A DNA stretch of 36,960 nt from SAR86 cluster bacterium (lineage in GTDB: Bacteria; Pseudomonadota; Gammaproteobacteria; Magnimaribacterales; TMED112), in the NCBI GenBank assembly GCA_004321845.1, contig SHBL01000005.1, positions 1 through 36,960 of the forward strand, given 5' to 3'. The notes under the pieces were generated by a model. The model worked only from the letters and a program-made list of their open reading frames with translations, had not been told where the DNA came from and made no database searches. The position numbers were made by a program, and so were the translations under genes. Positions 14,829-23,578 of this stretch are shown here, one piece after another; position 1 is the stretch's first letter; each line of letters begins with the position of its first letter.

Positions 14829-16252
14829 ATTTTAAAGAGCAAAGAGATAACTTCAGATCAAAAAAAGTTTCTGCTAAAGAGGCAGTTAAAGATTCAATAA
14901 ATAAAATTAATAATGATGATTTAAATATTTTTATAAATATTTTCGATTCTGAAGCCATAAAAAAAGCTGAATTTATTGATAATAATTTTGATAAATTCAA
15001 AGATGCGCCTTTAGCAGGAGTCCCAATAGCTCATAAAGATATTTTCTGTACTAAAGGCTTACCTACGACTTGCGGGTCTAAAATGTTAGAAAATTTTGTT
15101 CCACCATATGATTCAACAGTTATAAAAAACTGCAATGAAGCAGGTTCTGTGATTTTAGGCAAAACTAATATGGATGAATTTGCTATGGGCTCATCAAATG
15201 AGACAAGTTATTTTGGCCCAGTTTCTAATCCTTGGAACTCTGATTTAGTTCCAGGAGGAAGTTCTGGAGGTGCAGCAGCTTGTGTTGCAGCCGGTATTAC
15301 ATCTATTTCAACAGGAACTGATACAGGTGGCTCTATAAGACAGCCAGCTGCTCTATGTGGGATCACAGGTTTAAAACCTACATATGGTTTGGTCTCAAGA
15401 TGGGGAATGATTGCCTTTTGCTCAAGCATGGATCAAGCAGGCCCATTTTCTAAAGATGCATTTGGATGTGCTGCTTTACTTGATGCAATGTCATCATACG
15501 ATAGTAAAGATTCAACATCCACCAAAAGACCAGATAAAAATTTTGAGAACCTATTAACTAAAGATTTTGGATCATTAAAGATAGGCGTGATAAAAGATAT
15601 TAATAGTTTTGGTATTAATTCAGATGTCATGGGGGCTTATGAAACATCAAAAACAGTTCTTTCTGGATTGGGTCATGAGCTTAAAGAGGTAGATTTTTCC
15701 GAACTTTCCTCTGGCATATGTTCATATTATGTAATTGCACCTGCTGAGTGTTCATCAAATTTATCTAGATTTGATGGAGTCAAATATGGTTACAGAGCAA
15801 GTGATCAAAAAGATATCTCGAAACTATACATGGAAACAAGATCTGAAGCTTTCGGTGATGAAGTTAAAAAAAGAATATTAATTGGTACTCACGTTCTCTC
15901 AGCTGGTTTTTATGATGCTTATTACTTGCAGGCTCAGAAGGTAAGAAGAATGATTAAAAATAAATTTGAGGATGTTTTTAAAAATGTAGATCTTGTTTTT
16001 ATGCCAACGACCTTAGATCAGGCATTTGAAAAAAATAGAGAATCTAATGATCCAAATAGAATGTATAAAGAAGACTTGCTGACTATTCCTGCTAACTTAG
16101 CCGGCTTACCAGCTATTTCATTCCCAAATGGCTTTAAAAATAACCTCCCTATTGGTGGGCAGTTTGTTGGAAACTATTTTAGTGAAGATCTTTTACTTAC
16201 TACTACTCACAAAATACAGGAGGTGTCCGATTGGCACAAAATGACACCTTAA
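14825..16252 (+). CDS. gatA: Asp-tRNA(Asn)/Glu-tRNA(Gln) amidotransferase subunit A
   Basis: GatA is the amidase-signature subunit that frees ammonia from glutamine. The Ser-cisSer-Lys triad is K71, S146 and S170, with the same spacing (75 and 24) as in the S. aureus enzyme. The signature block P-G-G-S-S-G-G-A-A-A and the S-T-G-T-D-T-G-G-S-I-R stretch are intact. The length of 475 is normal. Gammaproteobacteria usually have a glutaminyl-tRNA synthetase, so this complex probably makes Asn-tRNA(Asn), but the window cannot decide this. The last 22 bases overlap gatB and contain the gatB ribosome binding site. Confidence 0.96.
   Translation: MNFKEQRDNFRSKKVSAKEAVKDSINKINNDDLNIFINIFDSEAIKKAEFIDNNFDKFKDAPLAGVPIAHKDIFCTKGLPTTCGSKMLENFVPPYDSTVIKNCNEAGSVILGKTNMDEFAMGSSNETSYFGPVSNPWNSDLVPGGSSGGAAACVAAGITSISTGTDTGGSIRQPAALCGITGLKPTYGLVSRWGMIAFCSSMDQAGPFSKDAFGCAALLDAMSSYDSKDSTSTKRPDKNFENLLTKDFGSLKIGVIKDINSFGINSDVMGAYETSKTVLSGLGHELKEVDFSELSSGICSYYVIAPAECSSNLSRFDGVKYGYRASDQKDISKLYMETRSEAFGDEVKKRILIGTHVLSAGFYDAYYLQAQKVRRMIKNKFEDVFKNVDLVFMPTTLDQAFEKNRESNDPNRMYKEDLLTIPANLAGLPAISFPNGFKNNLPIGGQFVGNYFSEDLLLTTTHKIQEVSDWHKMTP
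16218..16225 (+). promoter_or_regulatory. Strong ribosome binding site that sets the TTG start of gatB
   Basis: AGGAGGTG lies inside the end of gatA, and AGGAGG is followed after seven bases by TTG at 16231. It is one of the two strongest Shine-Dalgarno sequences I see in the window and decides the gatB start at a TTG codon. Confidence 0.8.
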
Positions 16253-17670
16253 TTAAAGGTTGGCAACCAGTTATTGGACTTGAAGTTCATGTCCAACTTA
16301 TGACTAATACCAAACTTTTTTCACCGGCAAAAAACAAATTTGGAGAAGATGCAAATACTCTAGTTGATCTCATTGATATGGGGCTACCAGGTGTTCTCCC
16401 AGTTCTAAATGAAGGAGCTATGAAACAAGGCATTAAGTTTGGGTTAGCTACTTCAGCTAAAATCGCAAAAACTATGATTTTTGATAGAAAAAATTATTTT
16501 TATCCTGATTTACCGAAAGGCTATCAGATAACACAATTACATTACCCAATTGTTAAGGAGGGGGTTGTTGAGGTTAACAACAAGAAAATTCGAATTCATC
16601 AAGCACATCTAGAAGAGGATGCTGGTAAATCAATGCATGATAAATACGATAATAAATCAGTGATTGATCTGAACAGATCAGGAGTTCCTTTGCTTGAAAT
16701 AGTTTCTGAGCCAGATATTAGATCTGCACGAGAAGCAGTAGATTACCTAAAAAAGATTCATCAAATAATCACTTACCTTGATATCTCCGATGGCAATATG
16801 TCTCAAGGATCAATGAGGTGTGATGCAAATATTTCTATTATGAAGCCTGATGCTGAAGCATATGGAACCAGAGCTGAAATAAAGAATATAAACTCATTTA
16901 AATTTGTTGAGAAAGCAATTAATTTTGAAATTAAAAGACAAATTAAATTATTAGAAAATGGTGGAACAGTCGAACAAGAAACCCGTTTATATGATGCAGT
17001 AAAAGATGAAACTAGGTCTATGCGAACAAAAGAATTTGCAAATGATTATAGATACTTTCCATGTCCAGATTTAGTGCCAACAAACATATCCAACGAACTT
17101 ATCGAAGAGGTTAGGAAAGGTATGGATGAATTACCTGAAGAGAAAGAGGCAAGATTTAGATCTGAATATAATCTAGGAGATTATGAGGCACAAGTTTTGT
17201 GTGCAGAAAAATCAACAGCAAATTTCTATGAAGAGGTATGTAAAGTGACAGATCCAATTCTTTCAGCAAAATGGATTATTGGTGAAGTAAATGCTCTTTT
17301 AAACAAGCATGATGTTTCTCTAAACCAATCTAATATCAATTCAAAGAACTTTTCTAATCTAATTCTAAAAATTACCGATGGCACAATATCTGGAAAAATT
17401 GCAAAAGAAGTATTGGAAGAAATGTGGGAGGAAGGTTCAGATCCAATCGAGATAATAAAATCTAAGGGCCTTGAACAGATTTCTGATGAAGGAGAGTTAG
17501 AAACAATAGCCCAAGCTGTGATTGATAATAATTCTAGCCAAGTTGAAGCTTATAAATCAGGTAAAGATAAATTATTTGGTTTTTTTGTTGGCCAGGTAAT
17601 GAAAGAGACCCAAGGTAAAGCAAACCCTGGTGCTGTAAATGAAATACTTAAAAAACTTCTTTCTAATTAG
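16231..17670 (+). CDS. gatB: Asp-tRNA(Asn)/Glu-tRNA(Gln) amidotransferase subunit B
   Basis: GatB binds the mischarged tRNA, phosphorylates the acyl group and receives ammonia from GatA through a tunnel. The 479 residues start at TTG, chosen because a perfect AGGAGG precedes it and the protein then starts like other GatB (G-W-x-P-V-I-G-L-E-V-H-V-Q-L). Other family marks are the LPGVLPVLN stretch, the DRKNYFYPDLPKGYQI block, H-L-E-E-D-A-G-K, and L-N-R-S-G-V-P-L-L-E-I-V-S-E-P-D. The C-terminal YqeY-like helical domain (about 330-479) contacts the tRNA elbow. The stop overlaps the convergent hydrolase gene by four bases. Confidence 0.97.
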   Translation: MAQNDTLIKGWQPVIGLEVHVQLMTNTKLFSPAKNKFGEDANTLVDLIDMGLPGVLPVLNEGAMKQGIKFGLATSAKIAKTMIFDRKNYFYPDLPKGYQITQLHYPIVKEGVVEVNNKKIRIHQAHLEEDAGKSMHDKYDNKSVIDLNRSGVPLLEIVSEPDIRSAREAVDYLKKIHQIITYLDISDGNMSQGSMRCDANISIMKPDAEAYGTRAEIKNINSFKFVEKAINFEIKRQIKLLENGGTVEQETRLYDAVKDETRSMRTKEFANDYRYFPCPDLVPTNISNELIEEVRKGMDELPEEKEARFRSEYNLGDYEAQVLCAEKSTANFYEEVCKVTDPILSAKWIIGEVNALLNKHDVSLNQSNINSKNFSNLILKITDGTISGKIAKEVLEEMWEEGSDPIEIIKSKGLEQISDEGELETIAQAVIDNNSSQVEAYKSGKDKLFGFFVGQVMKETQGKANPGAVNEILKKLLSN

Positions 17671-18554
17671 TGAATTCTTAAAAGATCAGTTGCAACTTCA
17701 ATATCACCATCATAATACTTTGCTACTTCTAATTTAATTTCAGATTCAGTAGCTCCCCAATAAAGAATATGAGAAAGAACAAGCTTCTTGGGTTTGATCT
17801 TATTAGCTATAGAGCCAAGTTGTTTTGGGCTTGTATGATGTGCAGCATGATATATCTGCCAATCAGGCGTTTTTTTTAAAAATCCAGTTTCTGAAAAAAC
17901 CTCATGCACTAATATGTCAGCACCTTTAGATTTTTCTATAAGTTTCATTGATGGAGCTGTATCTCCAGAAAAAACTATTTTTAGATCATCTGTAGTAACA
18001 ACAAAACCAAATGATTTTTCTAATTCACCATGACTATTTTTAAAAGCTTCCAATTTTATTTCTTCATTCTTGTAAATATATCCATCGTAAATTTCAAAAA
18101 AGTCATATTTGTAACCAGTGCTATTTTGAGGTTGAGTGCCATTTATTCTGTAATTAATATCAAAAGCGTAAGCATTGATTATATTTTTTGCCATCAAATC
18201 TAATTCTTTAGGACCATGAAGTTTAAGACTTTTAGTCTTACCCATTATCCATGGTGTGATTATTAGATCACTTAGACCAAGAGTATGGTCTGAGTGCATA
18301 TGTGTGAGGAATGCATGTTCAATACTTGTAGTGTCCACTTCAAGATCACCGCCCCACTCTTTTGTTAATCCAGCAAAATTACGAACTACCCCTGCTCCAA
18401 AATCAATGAGGTATGGTGTTTTATCAACCATTATTAGATATGAAGATCCGCCTCTATCTGGATCTGGGTTAGGTGTTCCCGAACCAAGAACAAAAACTTT
18501 CGTTTCTGCCCCTAGGCTTAAAATAAAGAAAATTAAAAAAAATAATCTAATCAT
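17667..18554 (-). CDS. Exported metallo-beta-lactamase-fold hydrolase
   Basis: The 295 residues start with a signal peptide (MIRLFFLIFFILSLGAET) and continue with a metallo-beta-lactamase fold of the RNase Z/arylsulfatase-like branch. The metal-binding motif HMHSDH is at 85-90, with further ligands likely H175, D198 in FSGDT and H262 in LSHILYW; H239/H240 also lie in the active-site region. The export signal argues against a tRNA-processing role, and the motifs do not match class B antibiotic beta-lactamases. The substrate cannot be read from sequence; esters, lactones or sulfate esters are all open. Its first eight bases overlap the paraoxonase-like gene, so the two are probably made together. 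Confidence 0.8.
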   Translation of the reverse strand: MIRLFFLIFFILSLGAETKVFVLGSGTPNPDPDRGGSSYLIMVDKTPYLIDFGAGVVRNFAGLTKEWGGDLEVDTTSIEHAFLTHMHSDHTLGLSDLIITPWIMGKTKSLKLHGPKELDLMAKNIINAYAFDINYRINGTQPQNSTGYKYDFFEIYDGYIYKNEEIKLEAFKNSHGELEKSFGFVVTTDDLKIVFSGDTAPSMKLIEKSKGADILVHEVFSETGFLKKTPDWQIYHAAHHTSPKQLGSIANKIKPKKLVLSHILYWGATESEIKLEVAKYYDGDIEVATDLLRIH

Positions 18555-19713
18555 TTATATTAAAAATACCAATTCTGTCTGATTTATAAGAGCCTAGTAT
18601 TAGTTCATCTTTGAATGGATAAACGACTGATAGACCTCCAAAAGCAGTGTCTCCAAAAGTATATTCTTTTATCATATTTAAGGATTTATCAGTTGTAATA
18701 ACCGAAAAGGGTGTGGCGCATTGTATTTGAGATGATCTCATACATGTAAGGCCACCAAGATCTGTATTCTGCACAGCTATCCATAATTCATCTCCTTTTG
18801 CGATAATATTATCTGATCCGCCTTCAAGATAATTTCTGAATTTAAAATTTTTTCTTTTATCATTCTCAATTGAAGCTACGGTTCCATTCATTCTAAAACT
18901 TATAAATAGTGTATCTTCAATAATTTCAATTCCATTTGGCCATGCACCCTGTGAATTTTCTACAATATTAAATCCGCTATTTTTATTCCATTCATAAACA
19001 TAGCCCGTATCCCATTTGAAGATATTGTAAAGTTCTAATTTCGAGAAATCCCAATCCTTATCGTATTGATGAGTAGCAAAGAAACCGCCAACGTCGTCTT
19101 TAATGACTACATCATTGAAATAAGTATTTTCTCTAGGAGCCGCAACACAACCAATCCAGAACAAGGTCCTTTTTGGACTATCAGAAAAGACAATATCGTC
19201 ATTAAAAAATAAAAAAAACTCTACTCTATCTACGAGTTCGTGGTTGATAACAGCAAGTAAATGAGCTTCTTCAAGAAATGGACTGAAATTATTTGAGTTT
19301 TTTAAAGAGATTTTTTTATGGGTGTCTATGCCATGAGGGAATAGCTGCTTGTAGGGCTTGCAATCCTCTTCACCAATCCCTAAGCCACTTTCTTCTATAA
19401 ATGTAATTTCATAGTCTTGAATTTTTTTTGTCTCAAGATCTAATCTTGATAATACACCAGTCTTTATTGAGCCCTCATTTAATTCAGCAAGTCCTGCAAA
19501 TTGAGAAATAATTAATGCATCTTCACCTGGTATTTCAGCAAAATCTTCAGGATTTTGTAAGTTGCATATTAATTGAAGTGTTCCTTTTGATAAGCAATTA
19601 TCTTTATTCTCATACTCTGGAACAAAAGATTTTAAAATAGGATCTAGTGACAGTAGTCCTAAGAAAATAATTAGAACTACTGCTGCCAGTATTTTTAATA
19701 GAATCTTATACAA
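18547..19713 (-). CDS. Paraoxonase-like calcium-dependent lactonase/esterase (six-bladed propeller)
   Basis: After one N-terminal membrane segment (about 4-24) the 388 residues follow the serum paraoxonase pattern in order: E56-D57 (PON1 E53-D54), PHGIDTH with H128 (H115), the V-I-N-H stretch with H158 (H134), FNDVV with N200 (N168), WPNGIE with N260 (N224) and SDN with D301-N302 (D269-N270). Thus both calcium-site and His-dyad positions are kept. Paraoxonases hydrolyse lactones and aryl esters. The anchor predicts a periplasmic or membrane-bound enzyme. It overlaps the MaoC gene upstream and the metallo-hydrolase downstream by eight bases each. A general SMP-30/strictosidine-synthase-like propeller is the fallback. 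The natural substrate is unknown. Confidence 0.75.
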   Translation of the reverse strand: MYKILLKILAAVVLIIFLGLLSLDPILKSFVPEYENKDNCLSKGTLQLICNLQNPEDFAEIPGEDALIISQFAGLAELNEGSIKTGVLSRLDLETKKIQDYEITFIEESGLGIGEEDCKPYKQLFPHGIDTHKKISLKNSNNFSPFLEEAHLLAVINHELVDRVEFFLFFNDDIVFSDSPKRTLFWIGCVAAPRENTYFNDVVIKDDVGGFFATHQYDKDWDFSKLELYNIFKWDTGYVYEWNKNSGFNIVENSQGAWPNGIEIIEDTLFISFRMNGTVASIENDKRKNFKFRNYLEGGSDNIIAKGDELWIAVQNTDLGGLTCMRSSQIQCATPFSVITTDKSLNMIKEYTFGDTAFGGLSVVYPFKDELILGSYKSDRIGIFNIND

Positions 19714-20155
19714 ATATCATTGCAAGATTTTCAGCAACGAAACCTGGTTTTTCTTGGCCCTCTATTTCTAGCTCTATTCCAAATTTCATTAGCCATCTGC
19801 CGCCACCTTTCTCTGTTACTTCTAGCAGTGAACTGGTATACCTGCATTTTGAGTCAACAGGTACTGGGCTTATAAATCTAATTTTATCGTACCCATAGTT
19901 CATAGCCATTTTTGTACCTTCCACAGGTATTGAAGTCTCGTAACCCTTTCCAACCGATAAGGAAAGCATTAGAGCACCATGTGCAATAGTGCTACCAAAT
20001 ATTGGCGCAGCTTTTTCTGGATCAACATGAATAAACTGTGGATCATCAGTAACATCTGCAAACGTATTTATCATTTCTTGATTTACCACAAACCACGATG
20101 TACTTTGTGCTTTACCAATTTCTTTATGTAGGTCTTCTGGTTTAATTGCTTCCAT
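19706..20155 (-). CDS. MaoC-like (R)-specific enoyl-CoA hydratase
   Basis: This 149-residue single hot-dog protein has the hydratase-2 motif: F-A-D-V-T-D-D-P-Q-F-I-H-V-D at about 33-46, with the catalytic Asp/His pair in D-x-x-x-x-H, and then P-I-F-G-S-T-I-A-H-G. Proteins of this type hydrate trans-2-enoyl-CoA to (R)-3-hydroxyacyl-CoA in the cytoplasm; NodN-like members are close in sequence. AGGAG lies seven bases before the ATG. It sits ten bases after the acyl-CoA ligase, which would supply a CoA ester, and overlaps the lactonase gene by eight bases. Confidence 0.85.
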   Translation of the reverse strand: MEAIKPEDLHKEIGKAQSTSWFVVNQEMINTFADVTDDPQFIHVDPEKAAPIFGSTIAHGALMLSLSVGKGYETSIPVEGTKMAMNYGYDKIRFISPVPVDSKCRYTSSLLEVTEKGGGRWLMKFGIELEIEGQEKPGFVAENLAMIFV

Positions 20156-20165
20156 AATTTTTCTC

Positions 20166-21779
20166 CTATTTAATTAAATGGTCTTTGAACTGTTCTCTTA
20201 GCTTAATCTTCAGGACTTTTCCTGTTGCTCCAATTGGCAGCTCTTCTATAAAAATAATATCATCTGGCTTCCACCACTTCGCTATCTTATCTTCTAGAAA
20301 AGTAAAAATTGAATCTTTGTCTTTCTTTTCGTTTGCTGGAACTACTAATAACACTGGTCTTTCGTCCCACTTTGGATGAGCAACACCAATTACACATGCT
20401 TGCATCACATCAGGATGCCCTTGAGCAGCATTTTCTAAGTCTACTGAACTTATCCACTCTCCACCTGATTTGATAACATCTTTTGCCCTATCAACTATAG
20501 TCATGTAACCGTCAGGATCTATTGAGGAGATATCACCTGTATCAAACCAACCATCTGCATCAACAGCATCAGAATCATGTTTGTAGTATCTTTTATTAAT
20601 CCAAGGCCCTCTTATCATTAACTTACCGTAAGCTTTACCATCTTCAGGTAGTGTTTTTCCGTCATCATCAATAATCTTTAACTCAACTCCATAAATAGGC
20701 TTACCCTGTTTGGTTTGAAGCTTATACATTTCATCTTTAGGCATTTTTTCCATAGCTTTAGTCTTAATGTTTGCTGTTGCTAGTGGACTTGTTTCTGTCA
20801 TGCCCCAACCCTGAACAACATTAATGTTATGTTCTTCATCAAATTGTTTAATCATGGAATATGGCACAGCTGAACCACCAATGAGTGTCTGTTTTACTGT
20901 ATTAAGCTTAATATTGTTTTCTTTACAATAATTCAGCAAACCTAGCCAAATTGTTGGAACACCAAATGCTAACGTTACATGTTCTTTTTCAATTAACTCC
21001 ACAAGTGCTGGACCATCCATGCCCATTCCAGGCAAGACTAATTTAATTCCATTCATAGCACCTATATATGGCAAGCCCCAACCCATTACATGAAACATTG
21101 GAACTACCATTAATATTGAGTCATCCTTATCAAGTCCTAAGCCATTAGCAGAAGATCCAGCCCAGGTATGGAGCAAAGTAGACTTGTGTGAATAAAGAAC
21201 TCCTTTAGGGTTGCCAGTTGTACCAGATGTATAACATAGACCACATGGTGCATCCTCATCTAATTCTGGCCATGAATATGATTCATCTCCATCTTCTATA
21301 AATTCTTCATATGAAATTACGTTCTTTAATTTTGTTTCAGGCATTTCTTCTTTAGAGCAAAGAAGTATGTATTTTTCAACTGTTGGACAGTTATCTTGAA
21401 GTGCTTCCAATAGTGGTGCGAAAACAGTCTCTAAGAATATTAGCCTATTTTCAGCATGATTTATGATGTATGCAATCTGCTCAGGATGTAATCTAAAATT
21501 TATTGTGTGCATGACAGCACCCATGCCTGAAATGCCATAATACATTTCCATATTTCTGTAAGTATTAAGTGCTAATGATCCAACATTTTGACCGTGCTGT
21601 ATGCCATAAGATTCTAATGATGAGCCTAATTTTTTTGCTCTTTTTGCAACCTGTCCATAATTTGATTTGACTATCTCTCCAGTCAAAGCTCTTGATACGA
21701 TTTCTACTTCTGGAAAAATTCTTTCTGCATAGTCAATTAAGCTGCCTATGTTCTGTTTCCATGCTTGCATATTACTCAT
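20166..21779 (-). CDS. Medium/long-chain acyl-CoA ligase (AMP-forming, AlkK/DmdB-like)
   Basis: The 537 residues make an acyl-CoA synthetase of the ANL superfamily. Motif A3 YTSGTTGNPKG is at 183-193, A5 GWGMTETSP at 324-332, A7 DGWFDTGD at 409-416, the hinge region DRAKDVIKSGGEWIS follows near 430-444, and the catalytic lysine is K521 in GATGK. The hinge and the whole layout resemble AlkK-type medium-chain ligases and the related methylmercaptopropionate ligase DmdB; sequence reading alone cannot fix the chain. It lies seven bases after the GH84 gene and ten before the MaoC gene on one strand. It is cytoplasmic. Confidence 0.88.
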   Translation of the reverse strand: MSNMQAWKQNIGSLIDYAERIFPEVEIVSRALTGEIVKSNYGQVAKRAKKLGSSLESYGIQHGQNVGSLALNTYRNMEMYYGISGMGAVMHTINFRLHPEQIAYIINHAENRLIFLETVFAPLLEALQDNCPTVEKYILLCSKEEMPETKLKNVISYEEFIEDGDESYSWPELDEDAPCGLCYTSGTTGNPKGVLYSHKSTLLHTWAGSSANGLGLDKDDSILMVVPMFHVMGWGLPYIGAMNGIKLVLPGMGMDGPALVELIEKEHVTLAFGVPTIWLGLLNYCKENNIKLNTVKQTLIGGSAVPYSMIKQFDEEHNINVVQGWGMTETSPLATANIKTKAMEKMPKDEMYKLQTKQGKPIYGVELKIIDDDGKTLPEDGKAYGKLMIRGPWINKRYYKHDSDAVDADGWFDTGDISSIDPDGYMTIVDRAKDVIKSGGEWISSVDLENAAQGHPDVMQACVIGVAHPKWDERPVLLVVPANEKKDKDSIFTFLEDKIAKWWKPDDIIFIEELPIGATGKVLKIKLREQFKDHLIK

Positions 21780-21786
21780 AATTTAA

Positions 21787-22767
21787 TTACTCCCAATTTT
21801 TTAAATTATGAAGATAAGGATACCATTCATTTTTAAGAGGGTGAAACCATGTAAACATAATTTTATGAATTTTATCTTTATCCTCTTTTTTTAAATTTAC
21901 TTTAAACTTTGGATTAAAAAGGTTTATTTGCTTAATTAACCTTTCATCAACCCCATGTTTTAGCAAAATCTCTTCATAAGAAGTTTCTTTTTGAGCATAA
22001 AATGACCCAAGCATATCGACTATAAGATTATCAGTTCTTGGCATTCCAGTAAGATTTACCAAATAGCAGTCTTTTGAAGAAATAAATTCATGTTGGAGGT
22101 AGTCAAAAAAAGAAAGGTTTAATTTTTTTGGGCATGAATCAACGGTAAAATAATTATCCCAAATAGCAATGCTTGTATTTGCAAAATCATGTAGATGTTC
22201 TTGACTTGAACTACCCATCTTCTCACTTATAACTTTGTTTCCTGTCCAGAAAAAAACTTCGTGCTTCGGGAAAGAATCATTGAATTCTTTAAAGTATTCT
22301 TGGTGAGCTGAATTTTTATCTATAAGCTCTCCTGCATAAACAGTTGGGCAGAAGTCAAAATACAAATTAGGAAATTCGTCTTTGATAACTCTATAGGTTT
22401 CAATTTGGTCAAAAAAAGAAAAATTTTCTTCAATATCATCGAATAAAATAGAGAAAAATTTTACCCCTCGGTCGGAAAAGTTTTTAATTTTACTTTTAAG
22501 CGCCTCTGTTTTATTTTTATAAATAGGTGCGAGACCAATGCCAACTTCGACACTCATTTTTTGTGAATATGCTATGAAATCATCAAACTCTCTTAGCCAG
22601 TTTTCTGTATGATCAATATCTATATTTGAACGTAAGAATGGGTCCTCTTTTGGAGCATACATGTAAAAATTTAAGCTATGCTCACTTAAGCTCGATATAA
22701 TTTTTTTTCTTTGTTCAAAGGTGGGTATCTTTCCGTAGTAGCCTTCAACAATGCCTATTCTTTTCAT
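21787..22767 (-). CDS. GH84-type beta-N-acetylglucosaminidase (O-GlcNAcase-like), cytosolic
   Basis: The 326 residues match the catalytic barrel of glycoside hydrolase family 84. The start GIVEGYYGKIPT, N-F-Y-M-Y-A-P-K-E-D-P-F-x-R near 33-46, the catalytic pair D110-D111 in SILFDDIE, P-T-V-Y-A-G-E near 140, F-W-T-G-N-K and the sugar-binding W-D-N-Y are all present. Family members cut terminal beta-GlcNAc by substrate-assisted catalysis. There is no signal peptide and no accessory module, so the enzyme looks cytosolic, unlike secreted bacterial members such as NagJ. It lies 19 bases after prmC and seven before the acyl-CoA ligase. The physiological substrate is unknown. Confidence 0.85.
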   Translation of the reverse strand: MKRIGIVEGYYGKIPTFEQRKKIISSLSEHSLNFYMYAPKEDPFLRSNIDIDHTENWLREFDDFIAYSQKMSVEVGIGLAPIYKNKTEALKSKIKNFSDRGVKFFSILFDDIEENFSFFDQIETYRVIKDEFPNLYFDFCPTVYAGELIDKNSAHQEYFKEFNDSFPKHEVFFWTGNKVISEKMGSSSQEHLHDFANTSIAIWDNYFTVDSCPKKLNLSFFDYLQHEFISSKDCYLVNLTGMPRTDNLIVDMLGSFYAQKETSYEEILLKHGVDERLIKQINLFNPKFKVNLKKEDKDKIHKIMFTWFHPLKNEWYPYLHNLKNWE

Positions 22768-22786
22768 TTTATTTTTTTCTTATCAA

Positions 22787-23578
22787 TTATTTAAAACCAA
22801 CAATAAATCTATTTATTCCATTAATGTCCTTTATTAATTCTATCTTTTTATAGGAATTATTGAGCATTTTTTGTTTAAGAGGCACTTCTTGTCCAATTCC
22901 ATGCTCAAGCATTAAGACCCCGCTATCTTGAAGATAACCATATGCTTGTGTAATGATCTCTTTCAGATCAGATAGACCGTCCTCTTTGGAAATTAAGGCG
23001 GATCTTGGTTCATGTTTAAGGCTTTGATCCAATCTTTCATTTTCTGATACATATGGAGGGTTGCTTACTATCAAATCAAAAGTTTCATCTATATTTGAGA
23101 ACCAATTAGAGGCTTTAAAATTAACTGGATTTTTAGTTTGTTTATTATTTTTTTTGGCTACCTTAAGTGCGTCCTCTGACTCATCAACTCCTATGATTAC
23201 AGATGCAGGTAATTTCTTAGATATCTCTATTGCTATACAACCAGAACCAGTGCCTAAATCAAGAATTTTTTTGGCATGAGAAAAATTGTTTATTACATAA
23301 TCAACCAGAACTTCAGTTTCTGGCCTAGGTATTAAAACGTGACGATTTAAAAAATATTCACCATCATAAAAAAACCACTGTTTCAAAATATACTGAATTG
23401 GAACTTTGTTCTTGATTTGAGTTAAGACTGATTCTAATAAGAAATTTTTATCTTTGAGACCATGAAGTAAAAAGTGCAGACCTTCTTCATATGAATTCTT
23501 ATACGTATTACGCCAAACTTTTTTAATAGATAGTAGTTCTTCTTTAACTATCTTGGATTTCAAGGAGCTTCTCTGCAT
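22787..23578 (-). CDS. prmC: Release factor glutamine methyltransferase
   Basis: PrmC methylates the glutamine of the GGQ motif of release factors, which speeds peptide release. The 263 residues have an N-terminal helical domain that holds the release factor and a Rossmann methyltransferase domain with the S-adenosylmethionine motif DLGTGSGCIAI (107-117) and the catalytic NPPY at 173-176. The stretch L-I-P-R-P-E-T-E-V-L-V-D is diagnostic. E. coli PrmC has 277. The start at 23578 overlaps the end of prfA, its substrate gene, by 35 bases; a slightly later TTG is possible. hemA-prfA-prmC is a conserved gammaproteobacterial operon. Confidence 0.95.
   Translation of the reverse strand: MQRSSLKSKIVKEELLSIKKVWRNTYKNSYEEGLHFLLHGLKDKNFLLESVLTQIKNKVPIQYILKQWFFYDGEYFLNRHVLIPRPETEVLVDYVINNFSHAKKILDLGTGSGCIAIEISKKLPASVIIGVDESEDALKVAKKNNKQTKNPVNFKASNWFSNIDETFDLIVSNPPYVSENERLDQSLKHEPRSALISKEDGLSDLKEIITQAYGYLQDSGVLMLEHGIGQEVPLKQKMLNNSYKKIELIKDINGINRFIVGFK

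Noticed and set aside
17667-18554. Antibiotic-resistance metallo-beta-lactamase or tRNase Z
   Set aside because: The fold is shared, but motifs do not fit class B enzymes, and a signal peptide excludes a tRNA-processing role.
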